A stretch of DNA of 64,000 nucleotides from Certhia americana (lineage: Eukaryota; Chordata; Aves; Passeriformes; Certhiidae), in assembly GCA_018697195.1 (NCBI GenBank), contig CM031866.1, positions 4,971,418 to 5,035,417 of the forward strand. Reading direction: 5' to 3'. This document shows, piece by piece, positions 11,701 through 23,184 of the stretch. The notes below the pieces were generated by a model. It was not told the DNA's origin, searched no databases, and saw nothing but the letters and a program-made list of their open reading frames with translations. Every line of letters starts with the position of its first letter. Within the stretch, counting starts at the first letter, position 1. The position numbers were made by a program, and so were the translations under genes.

Positions 11701-13955
11701 GGAAGCAGTGCAGCAAGACTTTACAAGACTGATGGTCCAAGCCTAACATTTTCCTTGCTCTGTGGTTCCTGCCGAAGCCTAAATTGCACAATTTTCTAGA
11801 AAGCTGTGCGTGAGGCTTTCCAGAGCACTGGGTAAAAACCTCATTACGCTGCTCTAATGTGCTTTAACCTTTGCTGCCTGGGTCGTGCAGGAACACCGAG
11901 TGCTCCATCAGCCCTCCACCAAGCAGCTTCTCCAGGCAACCAAGCCAGCAAATAGCTGAGGATATTTCACAATGCCTGGGAGGCTTTGTTTGCTGGAGGC
12001 ACAGGATTAGTGTCAGATGGCCTGCTACCATCTCAGCACTGGGGGATTTAACTTTTATTGCTGGTAGCATTCCTCCAGCAGAACTGTGGGTTTGTTCTGG
12101 CTGGGCACTTTGAGAGGGGACAGGGGTCCTGGCTGCTTTTTGGCATTCAAGGACAGGGTTTTTTCCTCATCCATGCTCAAACTCTGTGTTTTTCTCCTGG
12201 ATACAATCAACAGATACTGCTCACTTCTATTTTGAGCATGGTAGCAGTAAATTCAGTGCCTGCACTGTGCAGCCTTCAAGGAGTTTGATATCTCCTTTAG
12301 GATGACATCTCCCTGACCATCCCTGGGGTCTGACCTCCACCTGCCTGTGCCTCCCTCAGGGACTTGGAGATGGCTGAAGATTCCTTCATTAACCAAGCAG
12401 GAGATATTTCCATCCATGTTGTTACTCCACATTTGTTCTCAGCTCTTGCACGAGGTCTTGAGGGCATCACAGTAGGAAGGGTCAGTGAGTGCTGGTCCTG
12501 GTTCTTGTAGGGGCACAAGAGTTCATCACACAGGAGTTATTCCAGCTGGAAAAGGAGCTCATTGCTGAATGCAGGGATGCTGAATGCTCATACCGGGAGA
12601 GAAGTCCATCCTCTTGGGTGGATGATGTTTTTTTTTGGTTATTATTCAGGCCTCTGAAAGGTGCAAGGCCTTTCTCAGTAATTTCCTTGCTTACATGGGT
12701 GATGTGCAACCATTTGTGGGGCACAAGTAAGACATGGAGTTCATTCCCTGCTGCTGGTGTTATCCACAGTGAGAAGATGACCCAATGCAGAACTTGGACA
12801 TCAGCACTACTGGAATTGCAGACAAGATTTGCCACCTCAGAGGTGCTCAGTTATTTTCACAGAGAAAAATAAGATTAAGTAGTAGTGAAGAAGAGGAAGG
12901 CTAGAAAGCATTAGATGTAGTTAAAAGGGGGACCCCAAGATGAAATTCTGCTGTCTTGTGCTGGGGGTGATTGAGTCATAGAGATGAAAAAACATGTTAA
13001 TAAAACATTCATAAACATGCAAAACCTAAAAATTAAAGCAACCAAAAGAGCTGAAAAATGTATGGTTTGACAAAGCATTACACTGGAGACCATGGTTATG
13101 TGCCTGGTTTTACCTCCTGACATTGTGGGGGACTCTGGAGGAAACCAAACCTCTTCCCTGCTATCCCCTGTGGGTCTCTCTAAACTTTAAGCTTTAATCT
13201 CCATAGTTTCAAGCCTCTCTAGCATGAAATCGCATTGTTTAAATTTTGAAAAGGAGTGGTGGATTAAAAAAACAATATCTAAATCATAATTTGTAGATGA
13301 TGCTACATTTTTGAGACTATTTCGCACAAAATTAAAAATTAATTTGTTTTGGGATCAACTGAAATAATTTGTATCATTTAAGTGAGACTGAAGTGCTCAG
13401 TGTTATTCCCAAGAAGTATTGAAAATGCAACGTAAAAATGCAAACAACTTTCATTACACCTTGAATACAAAATACTGTGTCTTTCTGGTTTGCAGGATTA
13501 GTGTCTCAAAAATAAAAAAAAATTTTATGGGACTAAAGAAACCCCTCAGGCAGCTTGAAAAGAAATTAAAAGGTAATTTGAATCACAGTAACTATTTGCA
13601 CTTTGCTCACTAATTATCTGGGCTGTGACTGAAGCAGAGGTTTGGTTATTGACCTGCAGCAAGCCCTGGCTGGTGGAGAGTTTGGGGGAAGGGGACAAAC
13701 TCCAATCCTGTCCTGTGGGAGGGAAGTGGTGCCTCAGGCAGCCCTGCAGGGATGAGGGGCTGGGCAGTGTGGGAGGCAGCCAGGGGATGCTGGGCTGCAG
13801 TTCAGAGGAGCTGCAGTCAGCTTTAAACAAGGCAGTGCAGGTATTAACTATAAACGATGTTGGTAGTTTGGACTGCAGTTTGACCAGAAGAGACATGCTT
13901 GGTGTCAGGGCCAGATATGGGCATGATCTCCCCCAGGTGAGCAAGAGCCATGTCA

Positions 13956-13963
13956 CTATATAT

Positions 13964-13994
<31 letters not shown>
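13956..13994. repeat. (TA)n microsatellite
   Basis: Twelve or more uninterrupted AT units occupy 13971-13994, preceded by an imperfect ctatatatacatttt stretch. Confidence 0.95.
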
Positions 13995-15109
13995 GCCAAA
14001 GCTGTGGCAGACTCCAAGGCTGCGATGTAACCCAGCAAACCATGGATAAAATGAAAAGACAGCTGGGTTTCTCACTGTGGTGTGGGGAGCAGGCAACACA
14101 CAGCCCTCATCCCCATGATGCTGTACCTGGAAAATGCCCCAGGGGCACACGGTGAGAATGCTGGGTTTGGCCAGAAGCACCTTTTAGAGCATTGCCCTGA
14201 AAAGCCACGCCGTGAAACAGCCCCAAACTCTGGGCTTAGCCAGTTGGAGACTCGAGCTTGCCTCTATTTTTCAAGTTTAGGTCACTTTTTGGCACAAATG
14301 TACCTAACCCATGGGAGGGAGCTCCTCATCCCAGAGCCACCAGCACTCCCAGTTTGTCCCAGCCTCACTGCTGGAGGGAGTGGTGGGATGGAGGAGGGAA
14401 CAGCACGGGGAGCTGCTCCTGCCATTTAGGGCATTTAACCACATCCATGGTGCAACACTGTGCACCTGCATCTCTGCCTAAGTAGCATCAATACTTCCCT
14501 TTGTTTCACTCTTGATGACAGAAGAGCCTTAATTGGGCATGAAGAAATCCATCCAGCAGCAGCTTTGTGCGGCCGGGGTCCCCACAGCATCTGGCAGCTG
14601 CCGTGTGCTCCAGGGCTGGCAGCTGCCCCAAAATAGCCCAAATATCATCCACCCACCCCAAGCACTGCTGCAGGAGGCAAATCTGAACCTCTGCTCCTGC
14701 TGCTCATGAACAGCACAAGGGCTTTATGGCTCGCTGGGGCTTGGTGGGGCCAGGTCCCAGTTATTTGCTGGAAACTGAAATGATAAATTACGTTTCCAAC
14801 CTGAGGAGCTGCTCAGAGAACCACACCAGAGGGCTTGACACAAACACTAAAGCAAGGGGAAATTATTAGTTGTTTTTTGTGCATATAAACACAGCAGAGA
14901 CCAGTCTGCATGGCAGCAAGGTGAAATGGGAGTTCAGCCAGGGATTTCAGTAGCTGCAGGGTCTTGCTCATGGTTTAATGCATTTTTACAAGAGGGGTGG
15001 AACAGGACCCATTCTGGGAATAGAAACATCACCAGCAATTTCATCCCCCTGAATAATTTGCTTATAACTTGCCTGTGCTTTGATGCAGCAGCTGCTTCAA
15101 GGGCACCAC

Positions 15110-15127
15110 AAAAAAAAAAAAAAAAAA
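15110..15127. repeat. Poly(A) tract, 18 nt
   Basis: Uninterrupted A run followed by pyrimidine-rich sequence. No retrogene is recognised ahead of it. Confidence 0.93.
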
Positions 15128-15398
15128 TCCCTTCTCCCATCCCTTTTCACCCCCCAGCACACCCCAGCTGTGCTGCTGTAGCTTCAGCTCAATAATCTCT
15201 GTAGGCACAGTGAGAACATCCTGATGGGTTTGGATGTCTCCCTGGCACAGCACTGACATTCATCCCACGTGGGCAAACAAGCCCTACCTTCCCCAGCAAA
15301 AGGGGTTCCAGGGTGTCCCCATGGCATTTCATGGTCTTGCCTCCCCTCTCACCCTTGTATTCAATGAAAATACAGAATAAAAATAAAACCCCTACACA

Positions 15399-15404
15399 TT
15401 TATT
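15399..15404 (-). terminator. Candidate poly(A) signal AATAAA (distal)
   Basis: Canonical AATAAA on the minus strand, about 2.1 kb past the ST8SIA2 stop. Another AATAAA lies at 15419-15424. Either could serve a longer 3' UTR isoform. There is no direct evidence of use. Confidence 0.35.
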
Positions 15405-15683
15405 TCATTTCCTCTATTTTTATTTAAAAAGAAGGTTTGCTAACAGCAATCAGTACCATGGCCCAGCCCCCTCAATACAACAGTTGGCTTTAGCAGTCCC
15501 TGCAGCTCCAGCCCTGCTCTGTCCCTCCCCCGTGCTAGGGACAAACCTGGGAATTATCTGGCTTTAAGAACTGCTCCTGAATTGTGGGAAGCTCCCTGGG
15601 ATTGCAGATTACTTCCATCCTGCAGTTTTACTCTCTGTCTCTTTCTGTCTCAGCTTAAGCTGAGGTTCACAGCCAGGTTTAGC

Positions 15684-15689
15684 TTTATT
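15684..15689 (-). terminator. Candidate poly(A) signal AATAAA (proximal) for ST8SIA2
   Basis: Reading along the minus strand from the ST8SIA2 stop, this is the first canonical AATAAA I found. It follows a 28-nt U tract (15746-15719) and precedes a GU-containing stretch (GGCTGTG), as expected of a cleavage/polyadenylation region. It would give a 3' UTR of roughly 1.9 kb. The mammalian ST8SIA2 3' UTR is longer, so further sites may be used. Confidence 0.45.
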
Positions 15690-15718
15690 GTGAAACTAGA
15701 TTCAAGTAAAAACAATAC

Positions 15719-15746
<28 letters not shown>
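15719..15746. repeat. Poly(A) tract, 28 nt (poly(U) in ST8SIA2 sense)
   Basis: Uninterrupted A run on the plus strand. In ST8SIA2 sense it is a U tract just upstream of the AATAAA at 15684-15689. Confidence 0.95.
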
Positions 15747-15750
<4 letters not shown>

Positions 15751-17143
15751 CCAGGTTTAAAAAAAGAAGACATGAAGGAAATAATTTTCTGGTACTGGAA
15801 AGAAACATCCCCTCAGTGGCAGATTAGCCCACATTTATCCACTATAATGTTGCTTATACCTTAATCTTAGCCATCTTCATCTGACACTAATTAGCAGGCT
15901 GCAGGCTCCTATGGGTACAGTAGCTTCTACAGCCCAAAACATGAAAGTGAGTTCTTCTTCTTACCACTTGAAGTACTCAGCTTTTAAAGAGACAATGTCA
16001 AGTATTTCAGCCCCAAACTGTACACTTTTTAACTTAAAAAACACAGCAGCAGCAGGAGGCCCAAAGGTGATGATACCCAGCCATGGCAGCAGTGCAGTGC
16101 ATGTCTGAGATCTGCCTGTGCAGTGTTATTTACTCTCCCACAAATTAAACCCAAACAGCCCTCGCTGAACCCTGGACTCACCTGCATTCTGGCACTGAGT
16201 GCTAATTAGGAGACAGACAGAATAGGCTACAGAGGCAGAAAATGAAACAGGATCATCAGATCAATCTAGCTGCTTCCTTCAAAACCCCCAAAAATCAGAG
16301 AAAAGCAAATGTGGTTATAAAAAATTCTTTATATTTTGCATTCTGTCTGGCAGAAAAAAAAAGGAAAATATTATTTCTATGATGTTCATCACTAGGCAAG
16401 CAAGATCCATCTGACATCCTTTTTAACTGTTGGGAGTAAGGTAATTAGGGCTTGAAAGGAAAGACAGAGTGGGACTCCAGGAATTCAGTGCTGTGTGCGG
16501 GTTCTTTGGGGAGAAACTGAAAAGAAATTATTTAGACTTGAAAAAGTCCCTTGAAGTCCTGTGGTCTTTCTGGATCTAGGCCTATCACCCATATTTTGGC
16601 AGTTTTGGAGGGGGAAAGAAGGCAGGCTGCTTAGAGGAATTAGAGCTGGATATATTTATGGTTTTCACAAGCCCTGACAGATGTTGAATGTCTGTGACAC
16701 AGTGAGACTACTCCAATACTAACGGTGCTGATTTGTAGAAGCAAAATTCCTTCCTGCCACATTCTAGCATCTCTGCTCCTCCCTACACTGCTCCTTAGAA
16801 AAGGAAGAGAAATACACATTCAGCACCCTCCTCAACACCCCTGTGGCCCAACGCTGATGCTCTCATTCTCTGGAGGCCCTCACATGTGTAAGTGTCACTG
16901 GCATCAGCTCAGCTCTGCTCCCTGCCACCTCCTGGAGATCCAGCTGCAGCCCCGGAGGCTTCTCCTGCTCCGAAGGCTGTGCTCAGCCCGGCACTCTGTG
17001 TTCAGAGGGATCTGGGCACTGGTCCCTGCAGAGCAGGAGCTGGGTCCTGCTCGGTGCCACGGGACCCTGGGCTGTGAGAGCCACCAACAAACCTTCCCTG
17101 CCCACCCCGCTCCCTGCCCCTTCCCTCCCCGCCACGAGCACGG

Positions 17144-17179
17144 GGCCAAGGGCGCGCCTCGCTGCCAACGCCCTTGGCC
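17144..17179 (-). other. Perfect 11-bp hairpin in the ST8SIA2 3' UTR region
   Basis: GGCCAAGGGCG at 17144-17154 pairs exactly with CGCCCTTGGCC at 17169-17179 across a 14-nt loop. Nine of eleven pairs are G-C, so the RNA stem would be very stable on either strand. It lies about 365 bases past the ST8SIA2 stop codon. Confidence 0.8.
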
Positions 17180-17543
17180 AAACAAACTAACTACCAACCT
17201 CGGACCAGTCACGACAAACGGCTCACGTTTACCCATCACCTAACATACCCTCAAAACCAAGGCCACCTTCACACCTTTCGGATGTAAGGCAAACACCCTT
17301 CGAGTCTTGCCCAGGGGTCTTGCCCAGGCCAGTCCTGCAAGACGCTCCTGCATCTCTCCTGCCCCTCCCTTGGTGAACACTGAACAGTTATAATACTCAG
17401 GTCAATATATATAGGTACCACGTAGATATATTTGTGTCGCTGTCCTGCGCGTTAACGAAGACCAACCCCACCAGGCACCACTCGTCCTTTCCTCCCCCTC
17501 CCCTTCCTCCCGTGGCTGTGCAGGAACGTGGCCGGGGCCCACC

Positions 17544-17829
17544 CTACGTGGCCCCATCACACTCCCCCACAGTCAGCTTCAAGGCTCCTTGCTGGTGCAG
17601 CGTCTTTAAGGCTTTGAACTCCAAGGGCATAGTGTGCGGGCTGGCCTGCGAGGTGTAGCCGTACTTGAGGCTGTCGTAGTAGTGGTACTTGACTGGGTTC
17701 TGGTTCTGGTCCAGGGGAAAGGGCCAGAAGCCATAGAGATAGATCTGGTTGCAGAAGCGGGTGGCCAGGGTGTACATGAGGAGGCCAGTGGTGGGTCGCT
17801 TGATGTGCACCTTGTTGGTCAGCCAGTAC
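17544..17829 (-). CDS. ST8SIA2: ST8SIA2 exon 6 (terminal coding exon)
   Basis: Codes for residues 282-375 (human numbering) and the TAG stop at 17546-17544. The enzyme is a Golgi type II membrane glycosyltransferase that uses CMP-sialic acid to build alpha-2,8-polysialic acid, chiefly on NCAM. The acceptor is tttgcag|GTACTGG, phase 2. The exon begins with [11 protein letters not shown], the end of the polysialyltransferase domain. It then carries sialylmotif S (about 290-317, Cys307 in [13 protein letters not shown]), motif III (HYYD) and motif VS with His346 and Glu351 (HTMPLE, the H-x4-E catalytic signature). The C-terminus is VGECDGAT, with Cys371. The length equals the human exon (94 residues). 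The frame is intact and close to human STX. ST8SIA4 is the nearest alternative, but the DGAT end and overall wording favour ST8SIA2. Confidence 0.98.
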
Positions 17830-20800
17830 CTGCAAAGGGACAGTGCAGACTGTTATTCACCCCACACACCAAGCTCGTGTCCTGCATGTTTTCTCTCTCC
17901 AGCCTCTGACTGAGGTGTATTGGTGATTCAAAGTGAGAGGATTCTAACTAGCAGAGTTCTCCACGCCAAGAAAAAAGCCTCTCTAGGGACTGCATCCTCC
18001 TGCTATCTGTCTGCTGGTTACATCACACTTGTTGCCATGGCACTGAAGCGTCTCATGCCTCGACAATCCTTTATGAAAAACAAATTGCTTGCAACAGTGG
18101 CCTTCAGTACTTCAGCCTACAATTATCTTCCAATCAACCCCGGAGATCAATACCACAGACCAAAGCATCCACATGTCAAGTAGACTCCAACAACCCCTCG
18201 AAGCAGACACAGTCAAACACATGCTGATGACTTTCATTGATGAATGAAGATTTTACTCTGACAGCAAACACGACAGGGCTGGAAAAACATCTGCCTTGGA
18301 ACAAAGGGTCACCAGGCTGAAAGAGCTAAAATGCACTGCTGAGTTCCCATTACACCCAGCGACTGCTGCTGTGATCCTGGACCAAGATACATCACCACAC
18401 TTGGCAGCATTAAGTCCATCAGCCACACAATATGGCACATTTCAATATAAAATGTGAGATACGGAGGTCAGCTGTGCTTGCTGCTGGGTAGCAGGTTAGT
18501 TTTTATGAGGGATGGCAAAAGAACAGGGGAAGGATGCAGGGATGTAGTGATGCAACAGTAAAAATGGCATCAGCCATGGTATTTTGGGCTGCTGATAAAG
18601 GTTATTGCAGCATCAACATCCTGTAAGAAGATGTTTCCAGTGCCCCATATTTATTGCAAAGGCAACTTATGTGGTTCACTCAGGAGGAAAACGCTGTCAG
18701 GAGAGCAAAATCAGAAAGCAAAAGGTTTGGGGAGGTAGAAGGTATCCCCATCAGGCACACTCCCTCCTCCCCCAGCATGTCTGATGCCAGCACTGCTCCA
18801 GAGCAGGCAGGGCTGGTGCAGGCAGCCTGTCTGAGCCCTTGGATTACTTTTAACAGATATTTCCAAGGGCCTGAGCTAAGGTGAGTGACTGGCAGCACCT
18901 TGGATAAAAGGCATGAGGAAGCAGAGCAGAGCATGTGGCATTTCTGTGCTCTCACCAGTTGTTTGGGATCCTGAGCCGGGTCCTGCAGTCACAGTGAAGC
19001 CCCAGGAAGTGTCTTGCTCCTCATTTGCACTTTCTGCTGGGCTCCTGAGGGTCTGGTGCTCAGCCAGCAGGAACCCTTGGGAGAGCTGAGCCTTAATCCT
19101 GCAAATTAGCTTTTCATGAAAGCCATCAGAATCTAGCAACCAAGGCACAAAACGTGCTTGCTTGTTCTCAGCCAGATAACGGAAAAAAATTGACTTTTCT
19201 GGTGAATCAAATTCTGGAAGCAGAGTGACTGCCTCGGCATGTGCAGGAAGGGCACAGGGACAGCTTTTTGGGGGACCACATCCAGGGGTGTTCAAGGAGG
19301 CTTTAGCAAAGGACGAATATGATGTTTTGGGAAGGAGGTCTTTGCCTGGCTCATGCTGGCAACCAGCACAAAAAAGGAGCAAGGAACTGGGGGAAAAGCT
19401 GTATCTCAGTGGCAGCATTTTCTGTGCTTGTCCAGCCATAGAGCTGTGCTGTGGGGACCCAGCAGAGCTCACTGCAGTGCCACAGCAACCTGCTCCCACA
19501 GGTAGCCATAAAACTCCTTGATGAGCTTATGGGTAAGCACATTAGACCCCCTGTGTGCAGAGGGAAATGGGAGATTATCACAACCATTTAACACCGTGAA
19601 TTAGGGTATCCTCATGCAGCAGGGAAGCCACCTGGGAAGAGCTGTCAAGCCATATTAACCATCTGGCTTTGAGGCAGGACAAGTGTCTAGGTTTGTCCTG
19701 CAGCTGCTTTAGCCTTAAAACTCTCCTTCCTATCAATTTACCAGCTGGAGTACACAGAAAAATACTGGTGACCTTTTGTCCTCCCAAAATACTAACTTTT
19801 TGTTGAGCACTCTATGAACATCCAAGGACCCTGACAGCATGATGAAGTGATTCTTGCACAGAGGCACAAGCCATTCATGTGACCACCAGTTTCATGCATA
19901 TTAACAATGAGAAAAATGACTTAGGTCAGACACTGAAGCATCCTATACACATATGCTGGCCTCTGCAAGCCAGCACACACAAAAATCCTTACCACTTCCA
20001 ACGAGTGTGCACAAGCCACCACCCAAAAACAGCCCTACCACAACCAACCCATTGTATCCACATCACCAAATGCAGCTAGTGAGCACTCACTTGATAATAC
20101 TGGGGTAGGGAACACTAATAATGAAAATTAAAACCTGTCTCTTTTGTCTGTATTTCCTTTTGTTGCAGGCAGGGTATTGCAAAAACCTCACTCATGCAGC
20201 ATTGTAAATTCTCAATGCAGCTTTGAGAGGAGGTGACAGACTTCAGGCTATCCCAAACCACCCACATGGATGACATAACATAACACATAATGCCCAATCC
20301 ATAAAACGGGCCATGCCACAGCTCCTGTAATTTGTTTCCTGGACACTGAAGGTGGGAAATCCTCTGGTGAGGTCTGGGAAATACTTTTTAATGACTGGTT
20401 TGTGATGGGAGTGTCAGAGCTATGCAAGACTTTCCTCTTATCTCTCCCACCACTGTCCAGCTGAGACAGCAGCCACAACCCTGGTGCAGGAGAGAACAGC
20501 TGGGGATGGAAATAAACCCTAATTAATTCTGTAAATCCAAATGAGGTTGTCTGGGCGCACATGGGATGCTGTGTCAACAGCACACCTTTAATATGCGAGG
20601 TCCAGGATTTTAATTAGGAGGAAAGATAATCTCGAAGCAGGCAGTAATTATTTTTCGAATTGGCTACACCAATCACCATAACTATTAACTGCAACATTTT
20701 ATGGAAAGAGACAGCAATTAAAAGAAAAGAGCAAAGAGCAGTCCTGAAACCCAATACCTCAGTTCTCAGAGCTGTTCTCCCAGTGAGGACCTCCTTCAGA

Positions 20801-23153
20801 ACCTGGTGCTGTGTCTGTAAATAAACCCTCAGGCGTGGATGCAGCTCCTGAGATAGGCAGGAGCCTGAGCAGGATATGGCTCAGTACAGGAACCAAGATG
20901 CTGTCAGGGAAAAACTGCCTGACACAGCTCTGGTTCCAGATCGTGATAGTGACAGATGGAAAATGCCATCAGATCTTCAAGGCCATCTTTTGTAAGGAGG
21001 CAGCCCAGACACAAGCCCTAACACCTTCTTGAACTGAGAATTCAGAAGAGCATCTTAGAGTCTCATCCTACAGATGGGAGGTGGTTCTGGTGGCTCCTCA
21101 CCTCCTAATCCTCAGCTGGAGATGATTAGAAGTCTCCAAAGCAGAACTGCTGCCAGGTGCCTGACCCTCAGTGCCTCTTGTGAGAGGCTGCTCTGCAGCC
21201 ACAGGGAAAGAAACTGCAGGACCTTAAAGCCCAGTGGGAATCCTTCAGGAGGCAACACTCTGAGATTGCCCAGGAAGCCACAGCTGCCACCCGAGCCAGG
21301 GAAGGTGGCAGCCTCCCTACAGCACACCTGGAGCACACACCCCACCACACTGAGAGTGCTCATCCTCCCCCAGCATCACTGACTCTGGGGACAAGAGCCT
21401 GGCCTGGATTTGGGCTGGAATTTGGGTGAAACTCCTCCCTGCAGGCAGCATTCAAGGACTGCTAGAGAGGGTGGGGTCCTGCTCTCTGCTTACCAACCAC
21501 CTCCTGACATGCCTGAAAGAAACCTAAAATAACTTGTAGCCTCCAGGTAAGAGTTAACCCACAGGATAAAATTAACAGGAAATCCATTGCCCTGATGAAA
21601 TGAATAAAAGACAGGTCAATGAAGAAATCAAATTTCAGCAGTATCAGCTGCATTACTTCATGATACAAATCAGAATAGCTGAAATAATGCAATTTCAGAC
21701 TCTTTTAAAAAAGAGCTAATTCATAAAAGTGTGATATAAACACAAGCTGCTGTGGAGGTGCTAGTCCTTGACTGGCAGCAGTGTATTTATTTATCAGTCT
21801 GTCACACACATCCTGCTCCCAGTAATACCCAGGAAAAACCAGACACAGATAACCAGAATAAAGTCCTTCACTGACAATGGTGCAGGTGGGGACAGGACCT
21901 GCAGGTGCTGGCAGGGGACAGAACACATCCCAGTGCTGGGTGGATGAAGTGCTGGAGCCCAGTAGCAACTGACACCCCCTCATTCAGCTTCTTCCAGCCC
22001 TTTTCTGTCCAGGTATGGAGTTTCCTCTGTCACCAGAACAGCCAAGAGCCATGTGCGGTGATGAGAGCTCTGCTGGACAAGCAGGAACAGTCATGTCCCC
22101 ATCCAGATGCTAACACTGACTCCAAAAACTGCATCCAGTATCAGCTGGGCTTTATCCACAGCCTGGGAAAAACCCAAACACCAAACCCAGCCTCCTTGTC
22201 TAGGCTGGATCCAGATCGTGTAGCTTGGTTCTGGTCTTGGTGACTTGGCACAAGCAAATCAACCCTGAGCCACAGATAAAAACCTCTCCTCTCCTCCAGA
22301 TCTTGAGCTCTGTGATGCCTTTTCAAACATGTATGGTACTCAATACCCTCAAGTTAAAGCATTTCCAAACAAACAAAAAAGGAAAATAATTGAGAATAAC
22401 CTTATTTCTTTCACTTTTCCTTTCTATGCCTCTTCACTTCTTTTGAAATAGAAAAGACGAAATCTTCAAGATTAACAGGAACAAATTAACTCTCTTGGGC
22501 CCTCAGTGCAGACACACCACAGCTCGGGTTCAAAGCCCCTCAGGTGCAGAAAGGTGAGGATAATAGCCTACACAAGGACTTTTTTTGCAGGATATCCACT
22601 GATCTAACCCACACGTGGCTTTGTGGGGTGTTCACAGTTCCCCCTAACATCCCACTCCAGTCACACACTTGTGAATGGGAGTTTTCTTTCCCTATACTCT
22701 TTGGACATCTTTTTCCCTCACCTGAGTGCAAGACCATATTCCTTAAACCATTTTTTAATGTTTAGGGGAAGGGCTTTAAGGCACAAGACCCCAGGGCAGG
22801 TATTTCAGAGGAGCCCCTGTAAGCATGGAACTCCATAAGGGAGTAAGCATGGAGTAGCTGGTTTAGAAAATCCACAGGGGTGTGATGCTGGCCCGACACT
22901 GCTGGATGACACAACCTATCTTGGGACACAGGGTGAAAAAAGCTGAGCTGGGAGGGCTGTGAGAAGGAAAAGCAGGAGCTTAGGTTTGATGTGTTAGAGA
23001 AAAGCAGAGGCTGTGGAGGGATGCAAGAGAGTGCAGTCAAAGCAGCAGGTCAGAAGCATCTGCACACATGTCCTGAGTGGCTGCAAGTGAGGCAAAGGAT
23101 GTTGGAATGGATGTGGCCTAATGGAGATGATGCCTTAGGGTTTAGCTGTTGCT

Positions 23154-23184
<31 letters not shown>

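Larger units (their letters stand above)
5222..15398. other. Intergenic DNA downstream of ST8SIA2
   Basis: No coding exon, RNA gene or clear transposon was recognised. The stretch contains homopolymer and TA repeats (listed separately) and AT-rich blocks near 6.6-6.75, 8.8-9.0 and 10.0 kb that have the look of conserved noncoding elements. Open frames are short and random in character. Confidence 0.5.
15665..17543 (-). other. ST8SIA2: Probable ST8SIA2 3' untranslated region
   Basis: Minus-strand sequence directly after the stop codon, bounded by the first canonical poly(A) signal. It holds a perfect 11-bp GC-rich hairpin (17144-17179) and a short direct repeat of cttgcccagg near 17306-17330. 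The open frames in both directions, including a 172-codon plus-strand frame at 16725-17243, look like chance. The boundary is inferred from the signal alone. Confidence 0.5.

Noticed and set aside
16725..17243. 172-codon plus-strand frame
   Set aside because: Lies antisense to the likely ST8SIA2 3' UTR and shows no recognisable domain.
18876..19499. 207-codon minus-strand open frame in intron 5
   Set aside because: No recognisable family, no conserved splice structure, and composition like the surrounding intron.
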